DNA of 64,000 bases from CAWCWN01 sp963799245 (GCA_963799245.1 CAWCWN010000005.1:186001-250000); one strand, 5' to 3'; shown: positions 9,865-17,972, counted from the first letter of the stretch. Translations and numbers: made by a program. Notes: generated by a model not told the origin, from the letters alone.

Positions 9865-11058
9865 ATGGGTGATGCATCACGTGCGATTTTGCGTAAAGCA
9901 CGACAGCAGGTGCCGGAATGGACTCCATCACAGGTACAGGAGGCCCTGGCCAATCAGCACGAGGACGGCAAAGAACACCAGGACATCGTTCTTGTAGATG
10001 TTCGTGAAAAGCATGAGTGGAGCGATGGATACATCCCGGGTGCCGTGCATGTGCCGCGTGGTTTTCTCGAATTACAGGTAGAAGAAGCGGTTCCCGATAA
10101 ATCAAAAACGGTTGTGCTCTATTGTGCCGGTGGAACGCGCTCGCTCATTGCCGGCAGTACCCTGCAGCAGATGGGCTACGAAAATGTCGTCTCCATGGCC
10201 GGTGGTTTTGGGCAGTGGAAGGGCAGCGGCTATGCCTTTGTGCAGCCGCGCACGCTGAATGAGGCGCAATCCAAACGCTACAGTCGTCACCTCCTCATCC
10301 CCGAGGTGGGTGAGCAGGGACAGCTCAAGTTGCTCGACTCACACGTGCTGTTGATTGGCGCGGGCGGCCTTGGTTCGCCTGCCGCGTACTACCTGGCAGC
10401 CGCCGGTGTAGGAACGCTGGGCATTATCGATGCCGACGTGGTGGACGAAAGCAATCTTCAGCGTCAGATTCTGCACAATACCAAGCGCGTCGGGCAATAT
10501 AAAGCCGAGTCTGCGCGTGAAACACTTGAGGCGCTCAACCCGGACGTCAAGGTTGTGACCTATCTCGAGCGCCTGGACGAGTCAAATGTGGGGCGCATCA
10601 TTGCCGATTACGATGTCATCATCGATGGCACCGATAATTTTCCCACCCGCTACCTGCTCAACGATGCCGCGCTGCTAGCGAATAAACCGGTTGTGCATGG
10701 AAGCGTCTTCCGCTTCGAGGGACAGTTAACTGTATTCAAGCCCTATGAAGGACCGTGCTATCGCTGTCTCTACCCGGAACCACCTCCCATGGAACTGGCC
10801 CCCAGTTGCGCGGAGGCCGGCGTTTTGGGAGTGCTCCCCGGGGTAATTGGCCTGTTACAGGCGACGGAGACAATCAAGCTTCTCCTGAGCATCGGCGAGC
10901 CACTGGTTGGTCGCCTGATGACCTACGACGCCCTGTCTGGCGAATTCAGTGAGTTGCGCCTTTACCGTGACCCCAACTGCCCAGCATGCGGCGAGCATGG
11001 GCATCCCGAGGATCTGCCCACATATGCTGATGTCTGCGCTATTCCGGCCGGATCGTAA
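9865..11058 (+). CDS. moeB: rhodanese-MoeB fusion: sulfur-carrier adenylyltransferase
   Basis: A 397-aa fusion predicted to adenylate and help thiocarboxylate a ThiS/MoaD-type sulfur carrier. Residues about 15-125 form a rhodanese domain with active-site loop VVLYCAGGTRS (Cys87). Residues about 130-390 form a ThiF/MoeB E1-like domain with GAGGLGSPAA, DADVVDESNLQRQ and DGTDNFPTRY. Its zinc cysteines are CYRC and CPAC. Domain order is reversed compared with MOCS3 and MoeZ, where the rhodanese follows the E1 domain. The downstream cysO-cysM-mec genes indicate a role in cysteine synthesis rather than, or as well as, molybdopterin. A TATAAT at 9841 lies very close upstream. Confidence 0.92.
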   Translation: MGDASRAILRKARQQVPEWTPSQVQEALANQHEDGKEHQDIVLVDVREKHEWSDGYIPGAVHVPRGFLELQVEEAVPDKSKTVVLYCAGGTRSLIAGSTLQQMGYENVVSMAGGFGQWKGSGYAFVQPRTLNEAQSKRYSRHLLIPEVGEQGQLKLLDSHVLLIGAGGLGSPAAYYLAAAGVGTLGIIDADVVDESNLQRQILHNTKRVGQYKAESARETLEALNPDVKVVTYLERLDESNVGRIIADYDVIIDGTDNFPTRYLLNDAALLANKPVVHGSVFRFEGQLTVFKPYEGPCYRCLYPEPPPMELAPSCAEAGVLGVLPGVIGLLQATETIKLLLSIGEPLVGRLMTYDALSGEFSELRLYRDPNCPACGEHGHPEDLPTYADVCAIPAGS

Positions 11059-11147
11059 GTAGCTGCTCTTCAGAGGAGATCATAAGATAGAATGAGGGGG
11101 TGCGCTACGTCGTACCCCTGCACATACATACAACAAGGAGATAGATT

Positions 11148-11447
11148 ATGGCAACTGTGCGTCTCGCACCTGTCTTACGCTCATCTGCTGGTGGCTCAAA
11201 ACAAGTCAGTGCCCAGGGCGTCAATCTTGCGGAGATCCTGGCTGATCTGTATAAGCAGTATCCCGCGTTGAAGGAGCAGATCCAGCCTGATGAGAGCCTG
11301 AGCCGCTTTATTAATGTCTATGTCAATGATCAGGATGTACGCTACCTACAGGGATTAGAGACCAGTATCGGTCCCAATGATACGGTTATCCTCTTACCCG
11401 CGATGGCGGGTGGTCAGCTTCGAGTAGAGCAAGCGCATGCGTTATAG
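11148..11447 (+). CDS. cysO: CysO-like ubiquitin-fold sulfur carrier with C-terminal extension
   Basis: A 99-aa ThiS/MoaD-family protein. The beta-grasp pattern and the end LPAMAGG resemble mycobacterial CysO, the carrier whose C-terminal thiocarboxylate donates sulfur to CysM. Here the Gly-Gly (residues 88-89) is not terminal: ten more residues (QLRVEQAHAL) follow before the stop. Such a carrier must normally be trimmed before adenylation. The mec product encoded two genes downstream is a JAMM protease of the type that does this in some systems. The SD AAGGAGAT is strong. The last 11 nt overlap cysM, so the tail is encoded by the cysM start region. Confidence 0.88.
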   Translation: MATVRLAPVLRSSAGGSKQVSAQGVNLAEILADLYKQYPALKEQIQPDESLSRFINVYVNDQDVRYLQGLETSIGPNDTVILLPAMAGGQLRVEQAHAL

Positions 11448-12372
11448 CAGCATTTTGGATACAATTGGCAACACCCCGCTCGTGGAGCTACAGAGTTTTA
11501 GCCCGCGTGCCGGCGTGCAGATTTTTGCCAAGCTGGAGGGCGCAAACCCTACCGGCAGCATTAAAGATCGCATTGCCAGGCAGATGATTGAGGAGGCCGA
11601 GGCCAGGGGGAAGCTCAGGGCCAACTCCATTCTGCTGGAGCCTACCAGCGGTAATACAGGCATCGCCCTGGCGATGATTGCGCGCGTCAAGGGCTATCGG
11701 TTCACGGCAGTCATGCCCGATAATGTGACACGCGAACGTCGCCAGCTGCTGGAGCTCTATGGCGCAGACATCGTTTTCTCTGATGGAGCACAGGGGAGTA
11801 ACGGGGCCATCAATCTGGCCAGGCAGCTGCTTGGCAGCGACGAGCGCTACGTAATGCTTTACCAGTATGGTAACGAAGCCAATCCACGTGCCCACTATGA
11901 GGGAACGGCCCCCGAAATCATCGCTGACCTGCCCGACCTGGATGTGTTCGTGGCCGGACTGGGTACAGGCGGAACCCTTACCGGCTGCGCGCGCCGCCTA
12001 AAAGAGTACAGGCGCGCGATAAAAATCGTCGCCGCCGAACCACTGCAGGGCGAAGGGGTGCAGGGGCTGCGCAGCCTGGAAGACGGTTTCGTGCCCCCTG
12101 TGCTGGATCAATCATTGTTTGATTCCAAGATCCTGGTTGCGGGTATCGATGCGATACGTCGCACCCGCCAGCTCAAAGATCAAGAAGGCATCTTCGCCGG
12201 CCCTTCGGGTGGCGCGGCCCTGCATGCGGCTTTGAAAGTGGCCGATAACCTTGAGAAGGGCAAGATTGTTGTTATCCTGGCAGACGGCGGCTGGAAGTAC
12301 CTCAGCGAGGACCTGTGGACACGCAATCTGGATGAACTCGCGGAAGATATAGAGGCAAAGATCCTATGGTAA
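11437..12372 (+). CDS. cysM: CysM-type cysteine synthase (CysO-thiocarboxylate dependent)
   Basis: A PLP-dependent beta-replacement enzyme, 311 aa. It contains the PLP-Lys segment NPTGSIKDR, the substrate loop EPTSGNTGIALAM, and the phosphate loop GLGTGGTLTG. The segments GEGVQGLRSLEDGFVP and LADGGWKYLSEDLW resemble mycobacterial CysM, which uses O-phosphoserine and a protein thiocarboxylate, rather than CysK. It overlaps cysO by 11 nt and mec by 7 nt, indicating translational coupling. Predicted product is the CysO-cysteine adduct, which Mec then hydrolyses. Substrate preference is inferred from context. Confidence 0.92.
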   Translation: MRYSSILDTIGNTPLVELQSFSPRAGVQIFAKLEGANPTGSIKDRIARQMIEEAEARGKLRANSILLEPTSGNTGIALAMIARVKGYRFTAVMPDNVTRERRQLLELYGADIVFSDGAQGSNGAINLARQLLGSDERYVMLYQYGNEANPRAHYEGTAPEIIADLPDLDVFVAGLGTGGTLTGCARRLKEYRRAIKIVAAEPLQGEGVQGLRSLEDGFVPPVLDQSLFDSKILVAGIDAIRRTRQLKDQEGIFAGPSGGAALHAALKVADNLEKGKIVVILADGGWKYLSEDLWTRNLDELAEDIEAKILW

Positions 12373-12797
12373 CTGCCAACGCAAAGCCTGTGGTGCGCAT
12401 ACCTGCTGCAATGTACGCTGAGATGGTGGCACACGTTGTGGCCGGTTACCCCAACGAAACCTGTGGTATGCTGGCGAGCAAGGATGGCCGGGTCGTCAGG
12501 AACTATCCGACCGCCAATGCCGCCGAGCATCCAGACGATTTTTCAGAGATCAGCCCCGAGGATCTCCTGCGCATCCAGCTCGACATCGATGAGTACGACG
12601 GCGAGATGTATGCCTACTACCACTCCCACCCTCAATCGGAGGCCTATCCCTCAGCGCGCGATATTGAGTGGGCCAGGCGTAATGGGATGATCTATATCAT
12701 CTTCTCCCACAGGCTCTATCCTGAACAGCCATATGCCCGGGCGTTTCTGGTGGCTGAGAATGCCGCTGTCAGCGAGGGGCAAATCGTCGTAGAGTAG
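12366..12797 (+). CDS. mec: Mec-type JAMM metalloprotease (M67)
   Basis: A 143-aa JAMM/MPN+ zinc protease. The metal and catalytic residues are visible: Glu31 in NETCGML and HSHPQSEAYPSARD with His86, His88 and Asp99, giving the full HxH-x7-S-x2-D signature. In Mycobacterium, Mec releases cysteine from the CysO-cysteine conjugate; JAMM proteases of related operons also trim residues following the carrier Gly-Gly. Both jobs would be needed here, because the CysO-like protein carries a tail. It is the last gene of the operon; an intrinsic terminator follows directly. Confidence 0.93.
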   Translation: MVTANAKPVVRIPAAMYAEMVAHVVAGYPNETCGMLASKDGRVVRNYPTANAAEHPDDFSEISPEDLLRIQLDIDEYDGEMYAYYHSHPQSEAYPSARDIEWARRNGMIYIIFSHRLYPEQPYARAFLVAENAAVSEGQIVVE

Positions 12798-12800
12798 AAA

Positions 12801-12826
12801 AAGGAGCCTGCGGGGCTCCTTTTTTC
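12801..12826 (+). terminator. Rho-independent terminator of the moeB-cysO-cysM-mec operon
   Basis: A GC-rich stem (AAGGAGCC / GGCTCCTT, 8 bp, loop of about 5 nt) followed by a run of T begins 3 nt after the mec stop codon. Confidence 0.9.
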
Positions 12827-12931
12827 TACTCTACTCTACGCTTATGTTATGAACTGGGGTACAAGTAATGATAACCTGCCAAGAACCCGCTGATAAACTG
12901 GAAGCAAAGTTTGTCCACGCACTTTTGCAAG

Positions 12932-12960
12932 CATAGTCTGTCCGCAGCGGACAAACTATG
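12932..12960. repeat. imperfect 14-bp inverted repeat near tRNA-His
   Basis: A palindrome centred at 12946 with one internal mismatch and almost no loop, arms beginning CATAGT and ending ACTATG. It lies about 40 nt downstream of the tRNA-His 3' end on the minus strand. It could form a terminator-like hairpin for that transcript, although no T run follows. A direct copy of the core TTTGTCC also occurs near 12909. Confidence 0.55.
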
Positions 12961-12999
12961 GGTAAAGTCACACGGGGGGTGGAGTGGTACGAAGGGGAG

Positions 13000-13073
13000 G
13001 GTGACCGATGGGGCTCGAACCCACAACCGCTGGAGCCACAATCCAGAGCTCTGCCTATTGAGCTACGGTCACC
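13000..13073 (-). tRNA. tRNA-His (GTG)
   Basis: A full cloverleaf reads leftward from 13073. The anticodon loop TTGTGGC gives GTG, the D stem is GCTC/GAGC, and the T loop is TTCGAGC. The tRNA-His hallmark is clear: an extra G at position -1 (13073) pairs with discriminator C73 (13000). The CCA end is not encoded. Confidence 0.97.
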
Positions 13074-13091
13074 GCGCTTTAGTGCAGGGTC

Positions 13092-13120
13092 AGTATAGCG
13101 GAGACTTTGAGAATTGTCAA
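13092..13120 (-). promoter_or_regulatory. sigma70-type promoter of tRNA-His
   Basis: On the minus strand TTGACA (13120-13115), a 17-nt spacer and TATACT (13097-13092) lie immediately before the tRNA, giving a start near 13085. Both hexamers are at or near consensus. Confidence 0.88.
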
Positions 13121-13185
13121 GCTCCGTGCAAAGGCTGGCCTGCCCATGTTCGACCTGCTTTCCTGCCTCACAGCGAGATTGCCGC

Positions 13186-13215
13186 TTGACTTTTGCGACC
13201 AGCGTGAGCTATACT
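13186..13215 (+). promoter_or_regulatory. promoter of the CsoR-family gene
   Basis: TTGACT (13186-13191), an 18-nt spacer and TATACT (13210-13215) read toward the regulator gene that starts at 13261. Confidence 0.78.
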
Positions 13216-13260
13216 CTGTGTATGAGCGATGTATCCTCCTAGCGGGGAGGGTGGATCGCT

Positions 13261-13557
13261 ATGAGAAAGCGCTTGGAGGCTATGACACACCGTACCGATC
13301 CCACAACTCGCGAAGAGATCGCCAAACGCCTGGCACGCGTCGCTGGTCACGCGGCAAGCCTCAAAAGGCTTTGGGATGAAGGGCGCGATGTTGATGATAT
13401 GTTAACGCAGATTGCGGCCGTTCGCGCCGGCCTTGACCAGGCAGGTAGAACTATGCTCGAGCTTCACATTGAGCAATGCGTCACCGAAGCCGTTGAACGT
13501 AGCAGTGGCGATGAGGCGATTCGTGAGCTGAAAGATGCGCTTGATCGCTTCGTCTGA
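13261..13557 (+). CDS. CsoR/RcnR-family metal-sensing repressor, lacking the first ligand Cys
   Basis: A 98-aa all-helical DUF156 protein. Family landmarks are RLARVAGH, DMLTQIAAVRAGLDQ and LHIEQCV. In CsoR copper sensors the ligands are Cys-x24-His-x3-Cys. Here the first position is Val44, while His69 and Cys73 remain. A canonical trigonal Cu(I) site therefore cannot form, and another metal or effector is likely. It has its own promoter and a GGGGAGGG SD, and stands upstream of an unusual NRAMP transporter, its likely target. The link to that transporter is inference from position. Confidence 0.88.
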   Translation: MRKRLEAMTHRTDPTTREEIAKRLARVAGHAASLKRLWDEGRDVDDMLTQIAAVRAGLDQAGRTMLELHIEQCVTEAVERSSGDEAIRELKDALDRFV

Positions 13558-14023
13558 GCGCGCTCATCTAATTTTTCGCGACAATGAAGGAGGTCCCTCA
13601 TGGACCCTGACCCTGGTTGGCGCCAGCAACTTTCCGTGGCACAAGTGATTTGTCCTCATAGCACTATCAAATGCTGCTATCATCCCACTACTCGCTTTTG
13701 CAACGGGCGCAAGCGCATTAAAGCGAGTAGGGGGAGGGTGTTGCTCTTCCCGGGTCAACGAAGACCTTTTCCTCTCACTTCTCCCCAGGACGCATCTTTA
13801 CAGTTTGAAAGCAACGAAATGCTTCAAAGGCGGCTCTGTCGCACTCGCCTCGTCAGAGCGGCGAGCGCGGTGATCGCAACGAGCAACCCGGCCCGCTGCA
13901 ATTGAATGCGCTGCTGCCGGCAGCGGCCAGACTCTTCCACGCCATCGTTCGTTGCCGTATGGCTAATCCGAGCCACTGAGTGTCTGTAGCACTCATTCAT
14001 TCTATTCTCCAGGGAGTGCCGAT
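13558..14023 (+). other. long structured leader upstream of the NRAMP gene
   Basis: This 466-nt stretch has no convincing gene. An ATG at 13600 with a strong AAGGAGGT opens a frame to 13905, but the predicted peptide resembles nothing and the DNA is rich in inverted repeats. A perfect 11-bp stem joins 13688-13698 to 13720-13730 around a 21-nt loop, and CCC/GGG extends it across a one-base bulge. A smaller GAGTG/CACTC hairpin lies near 13980. No known riboswitch consensus was recognised. It may be a metal-responsive leader or an upstream reading frame controlling the transporter. Confidence 0.5.
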
Positions 14024-15340
14024 ATGAAAAAGGAAATCACCAGATCAGGGGATGAAAAAAACCAGCAGATACGCCATGTGCGCCATACCTGGATGCGCCA
14101 GCTGCTGCTGCTGCTCTCGGTAATTGGCCCGGGCATCATCACCGCCAATGTGGATAATGATGCCACCGGTATTACCGGCTACTCTCTGGCAGGAGCTAAT
14201 TACGGCTACGGCCTGCTCTGGGCGATCGTCCTGGTCACCATTAGCCTGGCCGTCGTCCAGGAAATGGCCGCACGCATGGGGGTTGTAACCGGGAAAGGCC
14301 TCTCAGACCTCATTCGCGAACGCTTCGGGGTGCGCATCACCTTCTGGAGCATGCTGCTGCTGCTCATCGCCAACATTGCCACAACTGTGGCCGAATTTGC
14401 GGGAGTTGCCGGAGCGATGGATATCTTCGGGGTCAGTCCATTTATCTCCGTACCGCTGGCCGCAGCACTCGTCTGGTTTCTTGTGATCCGTGGCAGCTAC
14501 AAATATGTCGAACGGGTCCTGCTGGCGCTGTGCCTTATTTATGTCAGCTATATCGCCAGCGGGTTCCTCGTCCACCCTGACTGGGCGCAGGTCTTCCACC
14601 AGACCTTCTTCCCTCAGATACAGCTCAACCAGAGCTACCTGCTCATGCTTGTCGCGGTGATCGGCACCACCATCGCTCCCTGGATGCAGTTCTACCAGCA
14701 GTCGGCCATCGCCGACAAGCAGATCGCCGTCGAGCACCTGCGCTATGAGCAACTCGATACCTACGTCGGGGCCTTTATGACAGACCTCGTGGCTTTCTTC
14801 ATTGTGGTCTGCACAGGGGCCACGCTCTTTGTGAATCATATCCAGATCAACCAGGCCAAAGACGCTGCGATCGCCCTGGAGCCACTGGTGGGCGGCAACG
14901 GTCAAATTGCCGCCATTCTCTTTGGCGTCGGCCTGCTCAATGCCTCGCTTATGGCAGCCAGCGTCTTGCCGCTCTCCACCGCCTATTCGATCGCCGAAGC
15001 CTTCGGCTGGGAACGAGGCGTGGGGCGCACATTCAAGGAGGCCCCCATCTTTCTGTCGCTCTATACATTTATCATCGTGCTTGGCGCAGGCATCACCCTC
15101 TTCGTTCCTGCCGGCAGCCTGGTCTTTGTGCTTAATCTCCCCAACGTTGTGGGGGGCATGCTGCTGCCGCTTGTGCTCATCCTTATGATCCTGCTCTGCA
15201 ACGACCGCCGCCTGATGGGCCGCTATGTCAACGGGCGCGCCCGTAATGTGATTGCCTGGACCACCACGATTGTCATGACTGTCCTTACCCTGCTGATCAT
15301 CCTGACAACGCTGTTTCCGGGCTTATTCGGCAGCTCATAA
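14024..15340 (+). CDS. NRAMP/SLC11-related divalent cation transporter with altered metal site
   Basis: A 438-aa inner-membrane protein with about 11 hydrophobic segments. It aligns with MntH in TM1 (GPG...GYGLLW) and through the conserved GVVTGKGLSDLIRERFG loop. The metal-binding TM1 motif DPGN is DATG here (residues 46-49), and the TM6 motif MPH is APW (218-220). The Asp is kept, but the Asn and the Mn/Fe-selective Met are lost. SLC11 relatives lacking these ligands include Mg2+ transporters, so Mn/Fe uptake should not be assumed. The position downstream of a CsoR-like regulator and a structured leader suggests metal-controlled expression. Confidence 0.88.
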   Translation: MKKEITRSGDEKNQQIRHVRHTWMRQLLLLLSVIGPGIITANVDNDATGITGYSLAGANYGYGLLWAIVLVTISLAVVQEMAARMGVVTGKGLSDLIRERFGVRITFWSMLLLLIANIATTVAEFAGVAGAMDIFGVSPFISVPLAAALVWFLVIRGSYKYVERVLLALCLIYVSYIASGFLVHPDWAQVFHQTFFPQIQLNQSYLLMLVAVIGTTIAPWMQFYQQSAIADKQIAVEHLRYEQLDTYVGAFMTDLVAFFIVVCTGATLFVNHIQINQAKDAAIALEPLVGGNGQIAAILFGVGLLNASLMAASVLPLSTAYSIAEAFGWERGVGRTFKEAPIFLSLYTFIIVLGAGITLFVPAGSLVFVLNLPNVVGGMLLPLVLILMILLCNDRRLMGRYVNGRARNVIAWTTTIVMTVLTLLIILTTLFPGLFGSS

Positions 15341-15472
15341 CGTGATGTTCCGGCAATGGGGAAGCCAGGCTATTCCAGGTGGCCTCCCCTGCAGCCATGC
15401 AGTGGGTAAGTGATGCTAAGAAAGTAGAAATGTCTCACTTTCTTGACGCGCACTATGCTCATCTGTTACACT

Positions 15473-15502
15473 TTGACATAATTACAGACCCCCTAAAATA
15501 TA
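15473..15502 (+). promoter_or_regulatory. candidate promoter of the histidine kinase gene
   Basis: TTGACA at 15473-15478 is followed after 18 nt by AATATA, inside an AT-rich run. It reads toward the kinase gene; a perfect palindrome lies in the predicted leader. Confidence 0.6.
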
Positions 15503-15531
15503 TATAGTGCGCTCTATTTATTCAGGCATTT

Positions 15532-15563
15532 GCACAAATAGCGGTGCGCACCGCTATTTGTGC
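15532..15563. repeat. perfect 32-bp palindrome in front of the histidine kinase
   Basis: Two 16-nt arms (first arm GCACAAATAGCGGTGC) abut with no spacer, ending 25 nt before the kinase start codon. As DNA it is a dyad operator candidate; as RNA it would be a very stable hairpin just upstream of the SD. Confidence 0.85.
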
Positions 15564-15587
15564 TTAAAGTGTAAAGAGGTCAAGAGA

Positions 15588-17972
15588 ATGTCAGGTGAAG
15601 GCCCTTCCTCCCCAAACGAACAAGAACGTCAACGCCTGTTGAATGCGCTGCGCGAAAGTGAGATCTTGCGGGAACTGTCTGAGCTACTGGCCTCCTCTCT
15701 TGACTTGAAACGTACGCTGCAGCTATTGACGCAACGCACCGCGGAGGTCTGCCAGACTGAACGCTGCTCAGTCTGGCTGGTCAGCGATGCCTGCCATATT
15801 TTTCACCCCGCCGCTTACTACCTCTCCACACAGCGCATTGATATTCAGTCCATCAATGCTGCCGACAATCTCTGGAATTCCGGCTCCGTCACTTTTGACG
15901 ACCCGGACATTTTTCAACTCCTCAATCAACAGGGGATCGTCATTCTGCCAGATTTACATGCCAGGCCAGGCGCAAAAAACATCCCTGATACTTTTATGGT
16001 CCGTTCAATCTTACTGGTTGCGCTGAAACGCGATGGGCAGATTGTGGGCATGCTCTCCCTGGATGACCCGGGCAAGCTCCGTACATTCTCTGATGAACAG
16101 CAGCAACTGGTGCGGGCCATTGGACAGCAGGCGGCGCTGGCAATTGATAATGCGCGTCTCTATCAAGAGGCTCAGAAAGCGCGCCTACGCTCAGAGCGCT
16201 TGATCGAGCGGGAGGCGCAGCTGCTGGCCGATCTGCACCGCGCGGCGGCTCTGGCAAATGAGCGGGCGAATACACTTGATGCGGTCTTTCAGGCGATGAC
16301 GGAAGGGATCATAGTGCTTAGCCCTGACAGGCAGGTGCTGGTATCCAATTCTGCAGCCGCGCACTTCCTGGGAGTGCCCATCAATACCAGCGAACGGCTG
16401 GAGACATTTTTCCAGCGACATCCCACGTATAACCTGCACGGGCAGCCGCTGGCGATAGAAGATTTCCCTCTGTCGCGCGCGCTCAGGGGCGAACTCATGC
16501 GTGGAGAACGCTTTATCACCTCTCGCTATGACGGTGTTGAGCGAGTGCTCGAAGTCAGTATAACCCCCATGCTCGATGAAGTCGGCCAGCAGATCGGCCT
16601 GGTCTCCGCTTTTCGCGACATTACCGAACAGACATCAGCGGAACAACGCATTCGCCGGGCCCTGGAAACGATGCTGCATGTGGCTGAAGCCGTATCAGGC
16701 ATCACCGAGATCAAGGATATCCTCTATAGTGTGCTACAGCGCACGCTCTTAACCCTCAACTGCCACCGCGGCCTGGTGCAGTTGTACGACGCCGATCAAC
16801 AGACGTTTATCCCCCTTATGTCAATCGGCTTTTCAAGCGAGACAGAGGCACAATGGCTGCTCGAAGAGAGTCTATGGCTGGCACCGCAGTCGAGCGCCAG
16901 CCACAGTTTTCCGGCGCAATTAAGCGATGGTCATGCAACCGTCATCTCCAGCAAATTCCTTTCCAATGAGACTGATAGTCCTGTGCTGGTGCTTGCAGCG
17001 CCGATTGTGCATCACGATCGCCCCATGGGCCTGATGATGCTCGACCGTTCGCCAACTACCCGCAGCGGCACACTACTTGAAAGCGAGCGGCGTGAGTTTT
17101 CCATCTGGGATATGGCTGTTATCGAGGGTATTGCTCAGCTTACCGGGCTGGCAATTGAGCAGGCACGCCTGCTGCAGATCGCCACAAGCGCGCGCACCAG
17201 TGAGGCTGCTATGCGTGAAGCCAATGCACTCAAAGATGAATTTCTCGCGATCGCCGCCCACGAGTTTCGTTCGCCGCTTACTGTCATTCTCGCTCACACG
17301 CAGATGGCGCTCCGTCAGCTGCGCCGTCTGAACGACCAGAGGCCCAACGCAGGCGTAATCGACAGCCTGACCTCCATCGAGGAACAGGCTCATCAGCTGA
17401 CCAATATCGTCAATACCTTCTTAGAGGTTACACAGCTCAATAGTGGTCAAATGGTCATGAAAGCGGAAGTGGTTGACCTGGCTGAGACGGCCAGGCAGGT
17501 ATCTACCAGCCATGGCGCCACCTCGCCCTTGCATGAGATAAGCTGCGCGATAGCATCAACCGGCCATCCCTACCTTGTGAAGGGGGATAGTTCCCGCCTG
17601 GCTCAAATTGTTGCAAATTTGCTGCAGAATGCGATAAAATACAGTCCACTCGGAGGCCCTATCACAGTCTCGTTACGTCAATATGAGAGCGACGATAGTG
17701 CCGGCAGGCGCATGATTGAAGTGTGTGTGGCAGATAAGGGGATCGGTATTCCTCAGGAGGCCCTCCCCCACCTCTTCGAACGCTTCTACCGTGCGCCGAA
17801 CGTCGCGGGAAGTAAAACAAAAGGGATTGGACTTGGCCTGTACCTGGTCGCGGAACTCCTGCATCTACAGGGTGGCAACATCCGGGCCGAAAGCAGTGGC
17901 GTTCTGGGTGAGGGCAGTCGCTTCATTTTTACGCTCCCCGCGCTAGAAAGTGATGTCAGCAGCGGTGACTGA
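15588..17972 (+). CDS. GAF-PAS-GAF sensor histidine kinase
   Basis: A 794-aa soluble sensor kinase with no membrane segment. Order: N-terminal GAF domain (about 20-190), a PAS domain with AVFQAMTEGIIVLSPD (about 220-345), a second GAF (about 355-530), then HisKA with AAHEFRSPL (His558). The HATPase domain follows, with NLLQNAIKYSP (N box), DKGIGIPQ (G1), LFERFYRAP (F box) and GIGLGLYL (G2). ATG 15588 is chosen for its AGAGGT and because homology starts later; the frame is open from 15507. No response regulator is adjacent. It overlaps the HD gene by 20 nt, so the two are probably coupled. The signal sensed is unknown. Confidence 0.9.
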   Translation: MSGEGPSSPNEQERQRLLNALRESEILRELSELLASSLDLKRTLQLLTQRTAEVCQTERCSVWLVSDACHIFHPAAYYLSTQRIDIQSINAADNLWNSGSVTFDDPDIFQLLNQQGIVILPDLHARPGAKNIPDTFMVRSILLVALKRDGQIVGMLSLDDPGKLRTFSDEQQQLVRAIGQQAALAIDNARLYQEAQKARLRSERLIEREAQLLADLHRAAALANERANTLDAVFQAMTEGIIVLSPDRQVLVSNSAAAHFLGVPINTSERLETFFQRHPTYNLHGQPLAIEDFPLSRALRGELMRGERFITSRYDGVERVLEVSITPMLDEVGQQIGLVSAFRDITEQTSAEQRIRRALETMLHVAEAVSGITEIKDILYSVLQRTLLTLNCHRGLVQLYDADQQTFIPLMSIGFSSETEAQWLLEESLWLAPQSSASHSFPAQLSDGHATVISSKFLSNETDSPVLVLAAPIVHHDRPMGLMMLDRSPTTRSGTLLESERREFSIWDMAVIEGIAQLTGLAIEQARLLQIATSARTSEAAMREANALKDEFLAIAAHEFRSPLTVILAHTQMALRQLRRLNDQRPNAGVIDSLTSIEEQAHQLTNIVNTFLEVTQLNSGQMVMKAEVVDLAETARQVSTSHGATSPLHEISCAIASTGHPYLVKGDSSRLAQIVANLLQNAIKYSPLGGPITVSLRQYESDDSAGRRMIEVCVADKGIGIPQEALPHLFERFYRAPNVAGSKTKGIGLGLYLVAELLHLQGGNIRAESSGVLGEGSRFIFTLPALESDVSSGD

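Noticed and set aside
12900..13000. CRISPR or tandem repeat array
   Set aside because: Only two partial copies of TTTGTCC and one dyad; no regular spacing.
12911..13189. 92-codon frame across tRNA-His on the plus strand
   Set aside because: It is the antisense translation of the tRNA gene, a well-known artefact.
13261..13557. Copper-sensing CsoR
   Set aside because: The first ligand Cys is Val44, so a canonical Cu(I) site is not possible.
13600..13905. 101-codon frame with a strong SD upstream of the NRAMP gene
   Set aside because: The product resembles no protein, and the DNA contains a strong 11-bp stem; more likely a leader, though a regulatory frame is not excluded.
14303..14905. 200-codon minus-strand frame opposite the NRAMP gene
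   Set aside because: Shadow of the transporter; product rich in His/Asp without pattern.
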